A stretch of DNA of 52,781 nucleotides from an uncultured Granulosicoccaceae bacterium (GCA_938045275.1 CALIMV010000187.1:1-52781); one strand, 5' to 3'; shown: positions 1 through 10,170, counted from the stretch's first letter. The notes: generated from the letters alone by a model not told the origin. Made by a program: numbers and translations.

Positions 1-462
1 GGGCATTGGCTGAGCATCAACTAGCACACAGTCCTGAAATCCAGAACCTTCCTCGCCGTAGATACCAATTGCGGCAGTCACTGTGCCAGCCGGAGCCTGC
101 AAGGTTGCCGAGTACACGCCAGAAACATGTTCGAGTATTTCAGTGACTTTACTGGCAAGAGTATTGTCGTCAGCATCGAGAAATGCCAGAGTAATACTGG
201 CTGCCTTCACAACTTTAATACCACATGTCATGCTGTAGGTAACACCAGGTTCGGCCGGAGTGGTGCGGTATGCACATCCGCCTGCATCAAGATTGGCTAC
301 ATCAACGGCAGCTGAATCGGTACCACACTCTTGCCACGGTGTCGTCAAATTGGAACTGGTTAGTAGATCGTCGACTACAAGTGAAGCACCTGCGGTTGAA
401 CCCACCAAAAACGCCCCAAGCAGTGCGCTTTTAGCTGCATTAAAAGGTAATTTTCTTCTCAT
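1..462 (-). CDS. Secreted protein of unknown function, truncated by the window edge
   Basis: This reading frame is not in the ORF track because its stop lies outside the window. The ATG at 462 follows a GGTGG-like ribosome site, and the frame is open to base 1 (154 codons). The product starts with a basic n-region (MRRK), a hydrophobic stretch and small residues near residue 24, which looks like a signal peptide. The remainder is rich in Ala, Val, Thr and Asp, with scattered Cys, like extracellular beta-sandwich proteins. I recognise no family. A sigma-54-like -24/-12 element lies about 140 bases upstream. The reading frame and export are well supported; the function is unknown. Confidence 0.7.
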   Translation of the reverse strand, partial: MRRKLPFNAAKSALLGAFLVGSTAGASLVVDDLLTSSNLTTPWQECGTDSAAVDVANLDAGGCAYRTTPAEPGVTYSMTCGIKVVKAASITLAFLDADDNTLASKVTEILEHVSGVYSATLQAPAGTVTAAIGIYGEEGSGFQDCVLVDAQPMP

Positions 463-1093
463 TAATTTGTCCACCTGTGTGACACATTCTTGTTTGCCCA
501 TCATTCCGTCTGAGCGTCATATTGATAGAGCGATAAGCTCTATTTAATCTCCGGTAATGGGTGCCTGAGCGCAAACAAAACCAGCCTTCGCTTGCATGGT
601 TATGCCACTTTTGTGCCACGTGGTAGGCAATTTAATGTTGGTGTCAGAGGGTGTATTGAACGAAAGCAAGATCTTGCACTTTACCGCAGTCAATTAACTG
701 TTAAGAGCAGCCCAAACGCAGCGTTTTACAAACATCACTCTTAGTTCTTGTAGCAGGCAGGGCAATTGTTACGCTGTGTGACGGTAAGTCAAAAAATGCA
801 TGTTCATACAATATGGGGGATAACTGGCCTTTTCTGGCCGCACTTACAGAAACCTGTATTCCCTAATGTAGAAAAGTCCTAAGTCAAGAGCCATACAAGA
901 TCAGGCAGTTGCTGTATTGACAATTATCGACAGTCGGCGCGCGGTTCCAAGCACTACTGGTATTAACCACCCTGCGCTTACGCGAGCTGTGACATTGATG
1001 CGATGGAGGAGATTCTGCATTTTTGGCGTGCCAATGGCGGTTTGAATAACGTTTGGCAAAAGTAGGTTTAAACCGACACCGCCAATGTTTATC
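463..1093. other. Intergenic stretch without a convincing gene
   Basis: About 630 bases between the secreted-protein gene and the end of the amino-acid transporter operon. Every open frame in it is short and lacks a ribosome site or recognisable family. The only structure I can point to is the promoter-like element at 603-618 on the minus strand. It may hold decayed coding sequence. Confidence 0.5.
603..618 (-). promoter_or_regulatory. Candidate sigma-54 (-24/-12) promoter
   Basis: Read on the minus strand the sequence is TGGCACAAAAGTGGCA. It has the GG and GC dinucleotides ten bases apart required by RpoN and a perfect TGGCAC half. The -12 half is TGGCA instead of TTGCA. It faces the truncated secreted-protein gene and would give an untranslated leader of roughly 130 bases. 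No activator site is visible, so this is a motif match only. Confidence 0.3.
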
Positions 1094-1861
1094 TCAATGC
1101 ACCAACACCTGACTTAGAAACTTGCGGGTACGATCTGTTTTGGGGTTTTCGAAAAATTGTGTCGGCTCAGCCGATTCAACAATTCTGCCCTCATCCATAA
1201 AGATCACACGGTCTGCAACCTGCTTGGCAAACCCCATTTCATGGGTAACACAAATCATTGTCATTCCGCTCTGCGCAAGATCGATCATTGTGTCCAGCAC
1301 TTCTGCAACCATCTCGGGGTCGAGCGCCGAGGTAGGTTCATCGAATAACATCACCTTTGGATTCATACAAAGCGCACGAGCAATCGCAACGCGTTGCTGC
1401 TGTCCACCGGAAAGTTGAGTCGGGTATTTATCGGCCTGTTCAGGAATGTTGACGCGCTCCAGATACTGCATAGCGATATCGCGAGCTTGCGCTTCGGGAA
1501 CCTTGTTTACCCACATGGGGCCAGCGGTACAATTTTCCAAAATTGTCATGTGCGGAAACAGATTAAATTGCTGGAACACCATACCCACCTCGGAACGTAC
1601 TTTATCGATATCTTTCATGTGTTGGTGCAGCTCTACTCCATTAACGTGAATGGTGCCAGCTTGATGCGCCTCAAGTCGATTAATACAACGAATCAAAGTA
1701 GATTTACCCGAACCCGATGGGCCGCAAATGACAATTCGCTCGCCTATATTGACTGCCAGGTCGATATCGGCAAGAGCTTGAAAATCCCCAAAGAACTTGC
1801 TTACACCCGTGATTGAAATGATTGGAAGCTCGGAGTGTGGTTCTTTATCAGTCATTATCAT
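1094..1861 (-). CDS. Polar amino-acid ABC transporter ATP-binding protein (GlnQ/AapP type)
   Basis: ATPase of an amino-acid uptake system. It powers the membrane permease encoded just upstream. The 255-residue length is normal for the HisP/GlnQ family. Walker A is GPSGSGKST at residues 47-55, the Q-loop is [10 protein letters not shown], the signature is LSGGQQQR, Walker B is [14 protein letters not shown], and the switch histidine is in VTHEMGFA. The start ATG overlaps the permease stop as ATGA, so translation is probably coupled. It is the last gene of a three-gene operon (binding protein, permease, ATPase) with no outer-membrane component. The exact amino acid cannot be read from the ATPase. 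Confidence 0.92.
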   Translation of the reverse strand: MIMTDKEPHSELPIISITGVSKFFGDFQALADIDLAVNIGERIVICGPSGSGKSTLIRCINRLEAHQAGTIHVNGVELHQHMKDIDKVRSEVGMVFQQFNLFPHMTILENCTAGPMWVNKVPEAQARDIAMQYLERVNIPEQADKYPTQLSGGQQQRVAIARALCMNPKVMLFDEPTSALDPEMVAEVLDTMIDLAQSGMTMICVTHEMGFAKQVADRVIFMDEGRIVESAEPTQFFENPKTDRTRKFLSQVLVH

Positions 1862-2829
1862 CTCTGAACTTTGCGGAATTTGCGTTCAATACGTGCTTGA
1901 ATAAACTCGAGCACCATACTCATCATCCAATACAGCATCGCGGCTGTAATCAACATTTCTAAATGATTGAAGGTTTTATTACCCAGCGTTCTGGCTAGAA
2001 ACATTAACTCCCAAACGCCAATAACTGAAACCAGCGAACTGTCTTTAAGCATGGCAATAAATTGATTACCTGTTGGAGGTATGATCAGTGGAATGGATTG
2101 CGGCAGAATTATTTTACGCATGGTTAAGCCGAATTTAAAACCCAGTGCTCGGGAGCCTTCCCATTGCCCATCATCAATGCTCATGATGCCGGCACGGAAT
2201 ATTTCTGTCATATAAGCGCCATAGCAGAGCGACAAAGCGATTATTCCGGCAGGCACTGCGCCAATAACAAAGCCTAATTGCGGAAACCCTAAATAGATTA
2301 AATAGACTTGCATTAGTAACGGCAAGCCGCGAAAAAACGAGGTATAAAAACTGGCAATCGCAAATGCAAAGCCATTCGATGAGAGCTTGGCCACAGAACC
2401 AAATATGGCTATGACAAACGCTATCATTATTGATATGGCTGACACGTACAGTGTGGTGAATATACCCTGTGTCACCATGAACCAGATTTTACTCTGGATA
2501 AACTTGAAACTGAGATCAAAACTATAAAAGAAAGCGAGAAAAAGCAGAAGCAATTCAAGCCATACCACAATTACCTGCCAACGAAATCTTGGTAGCAGAC
2601 TTATAGCAACCAGGTTGACTATGAATAGTACAGCAAGGGTAAACGAGGTGACGAAACGGCCGTAGAATCCACTTTCTTCTGGATTACCTGCAACGGGTGC
2701 AAGGAAATGACCCACCGCAGTCTGCGATGGGTCAAGGATAAAAAATACAATGCCTGCAATCAGGAACAATAATAATACGAATCGCGGCTTTCTTAGCAGC
2801 AGCTCCTCAGTTACCGTGTCCTGAATCAA
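1858..2829 (-). CDS. Amino-acid ABC transporter permease (HisMQ family)
   Basis: Inner-membrane channel subunit of the amino-acid importer. The 323 residues begin with two extra hydrophobic segments (near residues 15-32 and 60-82) separated by a periplasmic loop. These precede the usual five-helix core. The coupling motif that contacts the ATPase is visible as [22 protein letters not shown] around residues 210-231, typical of the family's EAA loop. Only one permease gene is present, so it probably works as a homodimer. It lies between the binding-protein gene (86 bases upstream) and the ATPase gene (4-base overlap). The extra N-terminal helices also occur in other long permeases of this class. 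Confidence 0.9.
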   Translation of the reverse strand: MIQDTVTEELLLRKPRFVLLLFLIAGIVFFILDPSQTAVGHFLAPVAGNPEESGFYGRFVTSFTLAVLFIVNLVAISLLPRFRWQVIVVWLELLLLFLAFFYSFDLSFKFIQSKIWFMVTQGIFTTLYVSAISIMIAFVIAIFGSVAKLSSNGFAFAIASFYTSFFRGLPLLMQVYLIYLGFPQLGFVIGAVPAGIIALSLCYGAYMTEIFRAGIMSIDDGQWEGSRALGFKFGLTMRKIILPQSIPLIIPPTGNQFIAMLKDSSLVSVIGVWELMFLARTLGNKTFNHLEMLITAAMLYWMMSMVLEFIQARIERKFRKVQR

Positions 2830-2915
2830 TGTCTGGTTTACCTGCGTTGTAGTTGTCGGCTTATTTTACTGGCGCAATTTGCCGACTGAATTTTGTCGAC
2901 GTTAAATTTTTCAAC

Positions 2916-3743
2916 TTATTTGGCTATTGCGTAATCTACGCCGTACCACTTTTTAGACAGTTCGCTCAAAGTGCCGTCTTCGCGCATTGCAGTAACAAGT
3001 TCTTTTAGCTTGTCGTTAAACTCCTGATCACCAATATCAATAGTAACTGCAAGTGGTTCATAGAAAATTGGATCACCAATGACTTTTATCGGGTAACCAT
3101 TTTTTATCGCCTCAAGAAATACTGGCAAGCTACTTACGGCACCATCCAGACGAACACCATCACCTAATCGCAAGTCGTCTAAGGCGATAGTAGAAGTTTC
3201 ATAAGATTTGATTTCTGAATCGTCAATTAAATACTCAAAAGTTGGTGCGCCTTCAGCATCTATGGAGAGATCTTTTTGAAGATAAAGCTCAAAGGTTGTG
3301 CTGGTTCCAGTGCCAACCTTTTTACCGCTCAGTTCTTCAATTTTCGAAATTTCAGAATCTTCATGAACACCAACAGCTGCCGGCGTGTAATAGTAAACAG
3401 CAGGAAAGGCCAGTTTTTCTGCTCGCGCCTTTGTTGGCGTCATCGAACCGACGTGAAGGTCCCAACGACCATTCCAATTACCGGCTGTGATGATATCCCA
3501 AGCAGGAGTGGTAAATTCAATTTCGACATCCATACGTTTTGCAATTTCGCGCGCAACGTCAACATCAAATCCATCCATCTCGTTTTTATCGTTTATAAAA
3601 GACTGCGGTGGCCAGTTTGCATCAGTAGCAACCATGATTGACTTCTTTTCCATAATGCTGTCAAGCACTGGTCCGGCCTGCACAGCCATGGTTGAAAATA
3701 GCGTAAACAGTGCGCCGCACAATACAATTTTCATGAATTTCAT
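2916..3743 (-). CDS. Periplasmic amino-acid-binding protein (solute-binding family 3)
   Basis: Receptor of the amino-acid ABC importer. The 275 residues start with a signal peptide ending near MAVQA-GP (about residue 23). The mature domain opens with the family pattern VATDANWPPQSF...GFDVDVAREIAKRM and includes the second-lobe motif KKVGTGTSTTFE. An Asn-Trp-Asn-Gly loop around residue 95 is unusual and may shape the pocket. A GAGGA ribosome site precedes the ATG. A short inverted repeat (GTCGGC...GCCGAC, 2855-2886) lies in the gap before the permease gene and could protect the upstream message, giving excess receptor. The ligand is not predictable. Confidence 0.9.
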   Translation of the reverse strand: MKFMKIVLCGALFTLFSTMAVQAGPVLDSIMEKKSIMVATDANWPPQSFINDKNEMDGFDVDVAREIAKRMDVEIEFTTPAWDIITAGNWNGRWDLHVGSMTPTKARAEKLAFPAVYYYTPAAVGVHEDSEISKIEELSGKKVGTGTSTTFELYLQKDLSIDAEGAPTFEYLIDDSEIKSYETSTIALDDLRLGDGVRLDGAVSSLPVFLEAIKNGYPIKVIGDPIFYEPLAVTIDIGDQEFNDKLKELVTAMREDGTLSELSKKWYGVDYAIAK

Positions 3744-3844
3744 TTAAGTGTGTCCTCGTTAGTTGTCTTTTACAGCCGAGACAATACTACACTCCGGCAT
3801 TTTTCATTACCAGCAGTATTCTTCATAATTGGACTAGTTCCAGA

Positions 3845-5662
3845 CTAAACATACAACCCGCGCGCACTTTCATCCAATTGTTGCATCTCGTATAGCGCCC
3901 GGTATCGTCCGCCTTTTATCATTAACTCTTTGTGAGTACCCTGCTCCACGATTTTTCCTTGATCAACAAACAGAATACGGTCTGCTTGTCTGATGGTTGA
4001 TAGGCGATGCGCAATAATAAATCCGATCCTGTCTTTCAGCAATGAGGCCATGCCTTTTTGTATTTGCTGTTCAGTCTCTGTATCCACTGACGACGTTGCT
4101 TCATCCATGATCAGGATTTGCGGGTTGGCGACAATAGCGCGGGCAAGAGAGACTAATTGTTTCTGACCAGCAGAGAGCCTGTTGCCGCCTTCTCCAGCCT
4201 GGGTGTTATATGCATCGTCAAAGCCCATGATAAAACCATGAGCGCCAGCAAGTTTGCTCGCCTCGATAATCTGCGCATCTGTTGCATCCAATTGTCCGTA
4301 GCGGATGTTACTCATGATGGTGCCGCTGAATATATGATTATCCTGCAGCACAACACCAAGGCGTGACTGTAACCAGTGCTGAGAATACTGTCGGTAATCC
4401 TGGCCATTGACCAGCACCGAGCCCTGCGTTGGCTCGTAAAAACGGGCCAGCACGTTAACCAGTGTGCTCTTGCCACCACCTGTAGGTCCAACGATGGCAA
4501 TGGTATGGCCGGCACTTGCGTCCACGTTTATGCTATCCAATATTGGTTGACCATTGTCATAGGCAAAACACACATCAACCAATTGAACATGTCGAATCGG
4601 TGTAGTGTCTGTGTTGTCAACCAGAATATCTTCAGCGTCAACAATGGCAGGCTTCTCGTTTATCAAACCAAGAATGCGTTCCGCTGATGCTTGTGCCATC
4701 TGCATCTCGGCAAAACGCTCACCAATCTTCTCAACTGGTTCGAAAATATTGTTGGCAAAGCCCATAAAAGTCACCAAAGTACCAACTGTTATTGCACCAC
4801 CTAACACCTCAACTCCTCCTATGACCAGTGTCAAACCGATAGCCAAACTGGCTAAGGTCACCACGATGGGCAAATAGATAGATGCATAAGTGGCATTTCT
4901 TATTTTGGCACTGGCCAACCGATGTGTAAGGCCACTGAATTCGTCAAGATTAGCTTGCTCTCGTACGAATACTTTGCTGGTTAGCACACCACTGATCGCT
5001 TCGTTATAGCTAGCAGTTATTCGGCTGTTAACAGCCGTAGCAGCACGCGCACTGCTTAGCAAACGTCTTTGAAAATAGACCGAGGCCACAGCCAGCAACG
5101 GCATTACACAAAGTACAACCATGGCAAGCTGAGGATGCAGCCAAAACATCGCAATGATGATACCGATCATCATTGTGCTGCCCCATACAGCGTCCAGAAA
5201 TCCCCATACCAATATATGTGATAGCCGATCGCAATCTGACGTCATGCGTGCCATCAACCAGCCCACCGGACGGCGATTAAAATAGCTGAACGACAAGGCC
5301 TGCAAGTTTGCAAACCCATCTCGACGGATTTCACAACTGATTCGAGTTCGCAGTTTGCTACCAATGCGAATGAAACCACCAATAGATACGCTTATAACAA
5401 CAGTGACTAGTGCGTATAAAAGTGCGTAATCCCAAAGCTTTGAGCTGTCGGCGTCTGCAGCCACTGCATCAATAACGGCACCGGTTATCAGCGGGTAACA
5501 GATTTCCATAGCACCGGTTATAAGCGCACACACGGCAAGCCACGCAAGGTCCTTAGGATACCGGCGTGCGTAACCCCACAACTGCAACCAGAGCTCACTC
5601 TGTAACGCGTTACTTATGTCGTGGTCGTCTTTTTCGTCTAAAGCGTCCAATTCATTCATCAT
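3845..5662 (-). CDS. mdlB: ABC exporter half-transporter with the consensus catalytic site (MdlB type)
   Basis: Fused membrane/ATPase half-transporter of 605 residues. Six hydrophobic segments lie within residues 35-335, and the nucleotide-binding domain follows. Walker A is GPTGGGKST, the signature is LSAGQKQ, Walker B plus catalytic Glu is ILIMDEATSSVDTE, and the switch is AHRLST. The signature with A-G-Q-K-Q resembles the MdlB half of heterodimeric exporters. The gene starts 23 bases after the partner gene's stop, with a strong GGGGAG ribosome site. The pair probably extrudes lipid-like or drug-like substrates, but the substrate is unknown. It is separate from the importer operon downstream, with a gap of about 100 bases. 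Confidence 0.88.
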   Translation of the reverse strand: MMNELDALDEKDDHDISNALQSELWLQLWGYARRYPKDLAWLAVCALITGAMEICYPLITGAVIDAVAADADSSKLWDYALLYALVTVVISVSIGGFIRIGSKLRTRISCEIRRDGFANLQALSFSYFNRRPVGWLMARMTSDCDRLSHILVWGFLDAVWGSTMMIGIIIAMFWLHPQLAMVVLCVMPLLAVASVYFQRRLLSSARAATAVNSRITASYNEAISGVLTSKVFVREQANLDEFSGLTHRLASAKIRNATYASIYLPIVVTLASLAIGLTLVIGGVEVLGGAITVGTLVTFMGFANNIFEPVEKIGERFAEMQMAQASAERILGLINEKPAIVDAEDILVDNTDTTPIRHVQLVDVCFAYDNGQPILDSINVDASAGHTIAIVGPTGGGKSTLVNVLARFYEPTQGSVLVNGQDYRQYSQHWLQSRLGVVLQDNHIFSGTIMSNIRYGQLDATDAQIIEASKLAGAHGFIMGFDDAYNTQAGEGGNRLSAGQKQLVSLARAIVANPQILIMDEATSSVDTETEQQIQKGMASLLKDRIGFIIAHRLSTIRQADRILFVDQGKIVEQGTHKELMIKGGRYRALYEMQQLDESARGLYV

Positions 5663-5685
5663 GATCTCCCCATTAACAGGATTTC

Positions 5686-7587
5686 TCAGGCCGTGATTAA
5701 CGGACTGTTTGTTGTATCAAGGTCAGCCTGCATTGTTGATTCAAGTTCGTTCTGGATCGCGCACAGGCGCTGATAGTGTCCGACCTGATTGGATAATTGC
5801 GCATGCGTGCCAAGTTGCACAACTTTGCCAGCATCCATTACCGCAATTCGATCAGCATGCCGAAAGGTCGACAGCCTGTGGGCAACGATTAAAGTTGTCC
5901 GCGTGCCGGCACGGCTCTGCAAGGCGTCCAGTATTACTTTTTCCGTTCGGCTATCAACCGCTGACAAGGCATCGTCGAGTATCAGAATCGGTGTATCTTT
6001 CATCAGTGCGCGGGCAATAGCCAAACGTTGACGTTGCCCACCCGACAAACTGACACCCCGCTCTCCGATGACAGCGTTGTAGTGTTCGCTAAAGCGCATG
6101 ATCGACTCATGCAGTGCAGCATCCTGACAGGCAGCCTGCATATCGTCATCACTAGCATCTGCTCGGCCTACGCGCAGATTGTTTGTGATTGAACGTGAAA
6201 ATAGAAAAGGCTCCTGAAAAACCACTGCAATCTGATTCCGCAGCCAGTGTTTGTCGAGACTGTTTATCTCATACCCATCAAGCTCGATAGAACCATGCTG
6301 GTACTCATACAGTTTCAACAGCAATGCGATTAATGTTGTTTTACCACTACCCGGTGCGCCGGCAATGGCCAGCGTCTCACCCGCTGCGATATCAAGATTT
6401 ATATCCTGCAACATATTTTCTGCCAATGTTTCAGGGTCTTGTTCAGCCGCACCTTTCTCAGCTAACCCTTTTTCAACCGATTGCAATCCATAGCTGAACG
6501 AAAGATGTTGGATGCGTAGCGCACCAGAAGCTCGAGCAATGTGTGGTACCTGCCCGCTCGACTCATCTGGTTGTACCAGTATGTGATTAATCCGGTTCAA
6601 CGCAACCATCGACATTCCGCTATCGACCAATACCTTGCCCAGATGCCTTATCGGCCATATCACCATCGAAACATAGGTGATAAACGCAAAAAGATCACCC
6701 AGGCTGATGTAACCACCCTGCACTCTGACTGCACCGCCAATTAACACGATGCCAATCTGGCTGAACGAAATAAAATCGCTCAGGCTCCAGAAGTACGCCA
6801 GAATCTTTACCATGTGATATTCACATTCACGAAAGTCTTCATTGCATTCGGCGAACTTATCAATCTCGAAGGCCTGTCGATTGAACGCGCGCACTACTCG
6901 AATACCGGTCAGATTTTCCTGCAGACAAGCTGTCATTCGCCCCTCGGCTTCATCAGACTTCAGAAAAAGCACCTTCACTCGGGAGAAAAACAGGTACGAG
7001 CCCAGAATCAGCAGCGGCGTCAAACACAGAGATGCCAACGCAAGCGTTGTATCTATCCAGAACAACACTGGCGTTACGCAAATCAACAGCAATAATGAGC
7101 GACTGATATCCACCAGGTTAGACGCGAGAAAAGCACGTACCGTCTCTACATCTGAAGAACAGCGCTGCACCAGATCACCCGTCTTTTCTGAATCAAAGAA
7201 GCTGGCGCGAGTGGCATGCAAACGCGCATAGAGGTTCAACCGTAACTGCTCGGCAATCGCCTCAGAAGCACGAGCGGTAAACCGTCCGCGCAGAAACAGA
7301 AAAATGCCAGCAATTAGCGTCATGAGCAAAGACAGGCTGCCGGCAACAATCAACAATTCGACCAGACCAGCCTTGCCATATACTGCAATTAGTAGAGGCG
7401 ACATAGCCGCAGTATCCTGCTGGCTCACCATATCAATGACGTATTTCCCCAAAACGGGTGGTACAAACAGACACAGATTGGCAATAATCATTGCGAATGC
7501 TGCACCTGCAAACCACCATCGTTGGCCGCGAGTCAGGCGCCACAGCTGTCTTGTGGTCCGATTGTCGTTGGTTACATCGTTATTCAT
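5686..7587 (-). CDS. mdlA: ABC exporter half-transporter with a degenerate catalytic site (MdlA type)
   Basis: Partner of the MdlB-like protein. A six-helix exporter domain is followed by an ATPase with Walker A GAPGSGKTT, signature LSGGQRQR, and Walker B ILILDDALSAVDS. The residue after the Walker B Asp is Asp where the catalytic Glu is expected. This is the usual degenerate site of one half of heterodimeric exporters, as in E. coli MdlA. The ORF track extends to 7671, but that start is a TTG. I prefer the ATG at 7587 (MNNDVTNDN), giving 633 residues; ATGs at 7614 and 7623 are also possible. No good ribosome site marks any of them. A linker of about 35 residues with charged repeats precedes the ATPase domain. 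Confidence 0.85.
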   Translation of the reverse strand: MNNDVTNDNRTTRQLWRLTRGQRWWFAGAAFAMIIANLCLFVPPVLGKYVIDMVSQQDTAAMSPLLIAVYGKAGLVELLIVAGSLSLLMTLIAGIFLFLRGRFTARASEAIAEQLRLNLYARLHATRASFFDSEKTGDLVQRCSSDVETVRAFLASNLVDISRSLLLLICVTPVLFWIDTTLALASLCLTPLLILGSYLFFSRVKVLFLKSDEAEGRMTACLQENLTGIRVVRAFNRQAFEIDKFAECNEDFRECEYHMVKILAYFWSLSDFISFSQIGIVLIGGAVRVQGGYISLGDLFAFITYVSMVIWPIRHLGKVLVDSGMSMVALNRINHILVQPDESSGQVPHIARASGALRIQHLSFSYGLQSVEKGLAEKGAAEQDPETLAENMLQDINLDIAAGETLAIAGAPGSGKTTLIALLLKLYEYQHGSIELDGYEINSLDKHWLRNQIAVVFQEPFLFSRSITNNLRVGRADASDDDMQAACQDAALHESIMRFSEHYNAVIGERGVSLSGGQRQRLAIARALMKDTPILILDDALSAVDSRTEKVILDALQSRAGTRTTLIVAHRLSTFRHADRIAVMDAGKVVQLGTHAQLSNQVGHYQRLCAIQNELESTMQADLDTTNSPLITA

Positions 7588-8095
7588 GATTCGTTCATCA
7601 CATAAGTGCGCCATAGGGCGCATGGCAAAAACTGCAGTGCCTGTGGTGAACGAGTAAATTAGGATCAGCAACGGGCGACTGCGCGGCTTGCGATCGCGGT
7701 GTCTCGTTGTCTGAGGTTTAAAGGTCAGCCGTTATTAAACTTATCAATGCAACTTATTAGTAAAAACAATACTGGTACAACTGATACTAATAAAAATAAG
7801 GTTTGCGGGCTGGAAGCAACAGGTGCTAGGAGACACTCGCTCTCATTGAGCCAGTCATCGGGTTATCAATTCGCAACTTAGTCATTTGATACTCCTGCCT
7901 GTCGCCTAGTGGCGGATGGGTGTTACGACTGAATAGTACTCCAGTCATTTTTTTTCTTCAAGTGTTAGTTTAATTTAACTAACCTCGCAAATTTCCATAC
8001 TTGCTGTAAACCAGAATTAAAGCGAATCAAAAGCAGCGTTTATATTCACACGATTTTTTTGCCTTAATTGTTCCGGTATTTCATAACGCTCACTG
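7588..8095. other. Intergenic region upstream of the exporter genes
   Basis: About 500 bases between the exporter start and the end of the glycoside hydrolase gene, both on the minus strand, so it should hold the exporter promoter. A 60-codon plus-strand frame (7699-7881) has no ribosome site or recognisable product and I do not call it. A small dyad lies at 7964-7983. Confidence 0.5.
7964..7983. promoter_or_regulatory. Small inverted repeat, possible operator or hairpin
   Basis: GTTAGTT and AACTAAC are perfect inverted copies separated by TAATTT. The repeat is AT-rich and lies between two minus-strand genes, about 380 bases upstream of the exporter start and 110 bases downstream of the glycoside hydrolase stop. 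It could be an operator or a weak transcript-end hairpin. There is no other evidence. Confidence 0.25.
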
Positions 8096-9979
8096 CTACT
8101 GACAACGACCAAAAAAAGCATTGGACGTTTCCGGTATCCATTTATTTGTGGCTGAGTCATACAAACCAAACCCGCCGTCTACACGAGAATCGAACGCCCA
8201 GACAGCCCATGAGATACTAGTATTACTACCATCGAGCTTTAAGTCTTCATAAGCTTGTAGCTTGTCACACATGTATTCTTGCGTACCACTCCAACCCACC
8301 GTTTTGTTGTTAAGAACACGAACCCTCCCCATGCCAAATTCGCCCATAAAGAATGGCATACCGGCTTGCTGTGCAACACGATCATGGTTAATAGCGTTAT
8401 TTGCGTGACCCTGTATCGCCATACTACGTAAAGGCAAGCTGGTATCGCACTGCGATAATGTATAGGGTGGATTCTGTGCATAACAGCCTGATGAATCATA
8501 GCTCTCGGTCCAGACCCCTGCCCCTCGAGTACCGCGATATCCTTGACCATCCAGATCCGCGATGCCATCACCATCGTAGTCAGGTCCGCTGCGTTGAGGC
8601 TCCACTCCGGTGAAGTAGTTATGTGCCGTCCAAACTAGGTTCGGAGTGTCGGCAAAGACGTCGGCAATAGCATTGCCATCACCCAGGCCGTTGTCAAATA
8701 GGTGTCCGCCGTAGTAGGAACCAAGCACGACGATTACGTCTGCTCGATACTGCCGGATAGTAGCCACCATAGGCTTGTAGACCAACATAAGGTCACGCTG
8801 ACGTTCGTAAGTCCAGGCACCTGAGCTACCCGCAGGATGCGGCTCATTCACCACTTCTACCGCAACCACCGCTGGATGGCTGCCTAAACCGGAATCGTCC
8901 ATAATCCATTTTAAGTACTGGTGCAGTTCATCGCTTTTAAGTAGCTCGAAGCTATTCTTTCGATCAGGTGTTAAGCCATGTTGCCGCCACACCCAGTCCG
9001 GCATCCAGAAATTAGCGTCACCACCCAGATGAACTGCATCGAGGATAACGTCTACGTCGTATTGTTCAGCATAATCCAGCACACGCTTTAACTCTTGTAG
9101 CAACGCTTCGTTGAACTGACCTGATCCGGTGTGCAGCTGATCCCAGTGGATAGACAACCGCAAGGCGTTAAACACTATGGATAGCGCTTGAATATCTTCA
9201 GCACCCAGCGGTCGCGCATTATTGCCAACAAATTTATCACTGCGCACATTGGCAGCGTTCCAGCGAACAACCTGATTTGTTTTAGCGTTGACAATTTCCC
9301 ATCGCCCGTTGACTTTCGCGGTTGCGAGCCTTTCTGATGTCGGTTCGTCGATTGTCGTGTTGAAATGGTAACCGGTACGCCAGCCAACGTTACCGCTGCT
9401 GTCCACCGCCTTTATGTAATACCAGTAGTTGGTTGTTGGGTTCAGCCCTGTGTCAGTAAATGACAAATCGGTAGTTTCTCCGGCTTTCACGGCTACACCA
9501 CCGTCAGCTAATGCACGATAAATCATATAGTGATCAACAGCCACATTGTCAGATGCTGCCTGCCAGCTGATGCTCATGCTTTCGCTCGACAGTGGAACGA
9601 CTTTGATCAAAGTTGCTCGCGACGGACGCTCATCATCCTGTAGTGAACAGAGAACGGGATCTTGTCTACTGGATAAATTATTTACTGCTTTCGTTCGCAA
9701 TCGATACTGAATGGTACTTTCCGGCGGAGCCATATTGCCGTTATCCTGAAAACGATAGTTGCTCGTTTCACCATCTAATACCGCACCGCGCCAATACCAG
9801 GGACTACCATTGACAGTACGCTCAACAATATACTTATAAACGTCCGAATCCGCCCACGACACACTATATATACCGTCACTTTCAACAAAAGTGCATGGCG
9901 GCGTAGCGGCCCAAGCCGCCGGAGCAAGCAGGGTTAACAACAGAATACTTCTGGTTACTAGCTCTCGAATTGATTCCAT
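8096..9979 (-). CDS. Secreted GH5-type glycoside hydrolase (cellulase/mannanase fold) with a fibronectin III domain
   Basis: The ORF track begins at 10138, but the ATG at 9979 has a GGAGG ribosome site eight bases upstream and opens a clear signal peptide (LLLTLLAPAAWA-A), giving 627 residues. An N-terminal beta-rich region is followed by a fibronectin type III module (about residues 120-215: SMSISWQAASDNVAVDHY...NYWYYIKAVDSSGN). The catalytic (beta/alpha)8 domain follows. VVNEPHP holds the acid/base Glu and FFMGEFGMG the nucleophile Glu, as in glycoside hydrolase family 5. A Ca-loop-like insert (DYDGDGIADLDG) lies between them. It probably attacks a beta-1,4-linked plant or algal polysaccharide outside the cell. 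The substrate is not settled by sequence. Confidence 0.85.
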   Translation of the reverse strand: MESIRELVTRSILLLTLLAPAAWAATPPCTFVESDGIYSVSWADSDVYKYIVERTVNGSPWYWRGAVLDGETSNYRFQDNGNMAPPESTIQYRLRTKAVNNLSSRQDPVLCSLQDDERPSRATLIKVVPLSSESMSISWQAASDNVAVDHYMIYRALADGGVAVKAGETTDLSFTDTGLNPTTNYWYYIKAVDSSGNVGWRTGYHFNTTIDEPTSERLATAKVNGRWEIVNAKTNQVVRWNAANVRSDKFVGNNARPLGAEDIQALSIVFNALRLSIHWDQLHTGSGQFNEALLQELKRVLDYAEQYDVDVILDAVHLGGDANFWMPDWVWRQHGLTPDRKNSFELLKSDELHQYLKWIMDDSGLGSHPAVVAVEVVNEPHPAGSSGAWTYERQRDLMLVYKPMVATIRQYRADVIVVLGSYYGGHLFDNGLGDGNAIADVFADTPNLVWTAHNYFTGVEPQRSGPDYDGDGIADLDGQGYRGTRGAGVWTESYDSSGCYAQNPPYTLSQCDTSLPLRSMAIQGHANNAINHDRVAQQAGMPFFMGEFGMGRVRVLNNKTVGWSGTQEYMCDKLQAYEDLKLDGSNTSISWAVWAFDSRVDGGFGLYDSATNKWIPETSNAFFGRCQ

Positions 9980-10170
9980 GCCAACCTCCAAATAACGTAA
10001 AGTATTGTATTTTTTGCAATGTGACACTTTCACCAGGGCCACCGCGGAAAGGACACTGAACAAACGAGTCATTATATTAGAAAGGTTTATCTGATAACTG
10101 ACATGGACTTCTTGACATGGTTGCAAACTCATCAACAACCAATGCTAAACACTTGAATAGCGGGATCAGA

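Noticed and set aside
985-1057. Short frame reading ...EEILHFWRANGGLNNVWQK
   Set aside because: Open for only about 30 codons after an upstream stop and without a start or ribosome site. Too short to call a gene remnant.
1122-1816. Plus-strand ORFs opposite the ABC ATPase gene
   Set aside because: They are antisense shadows of a well-conserved gene and have no family features or ribosome sites.
7699-7881. 60-codon plus-strand ORF upstream of the exporter genes
   Set aside because: No ribosome site, no recognisable family, low-complexity Ser/Thr/Asn content.
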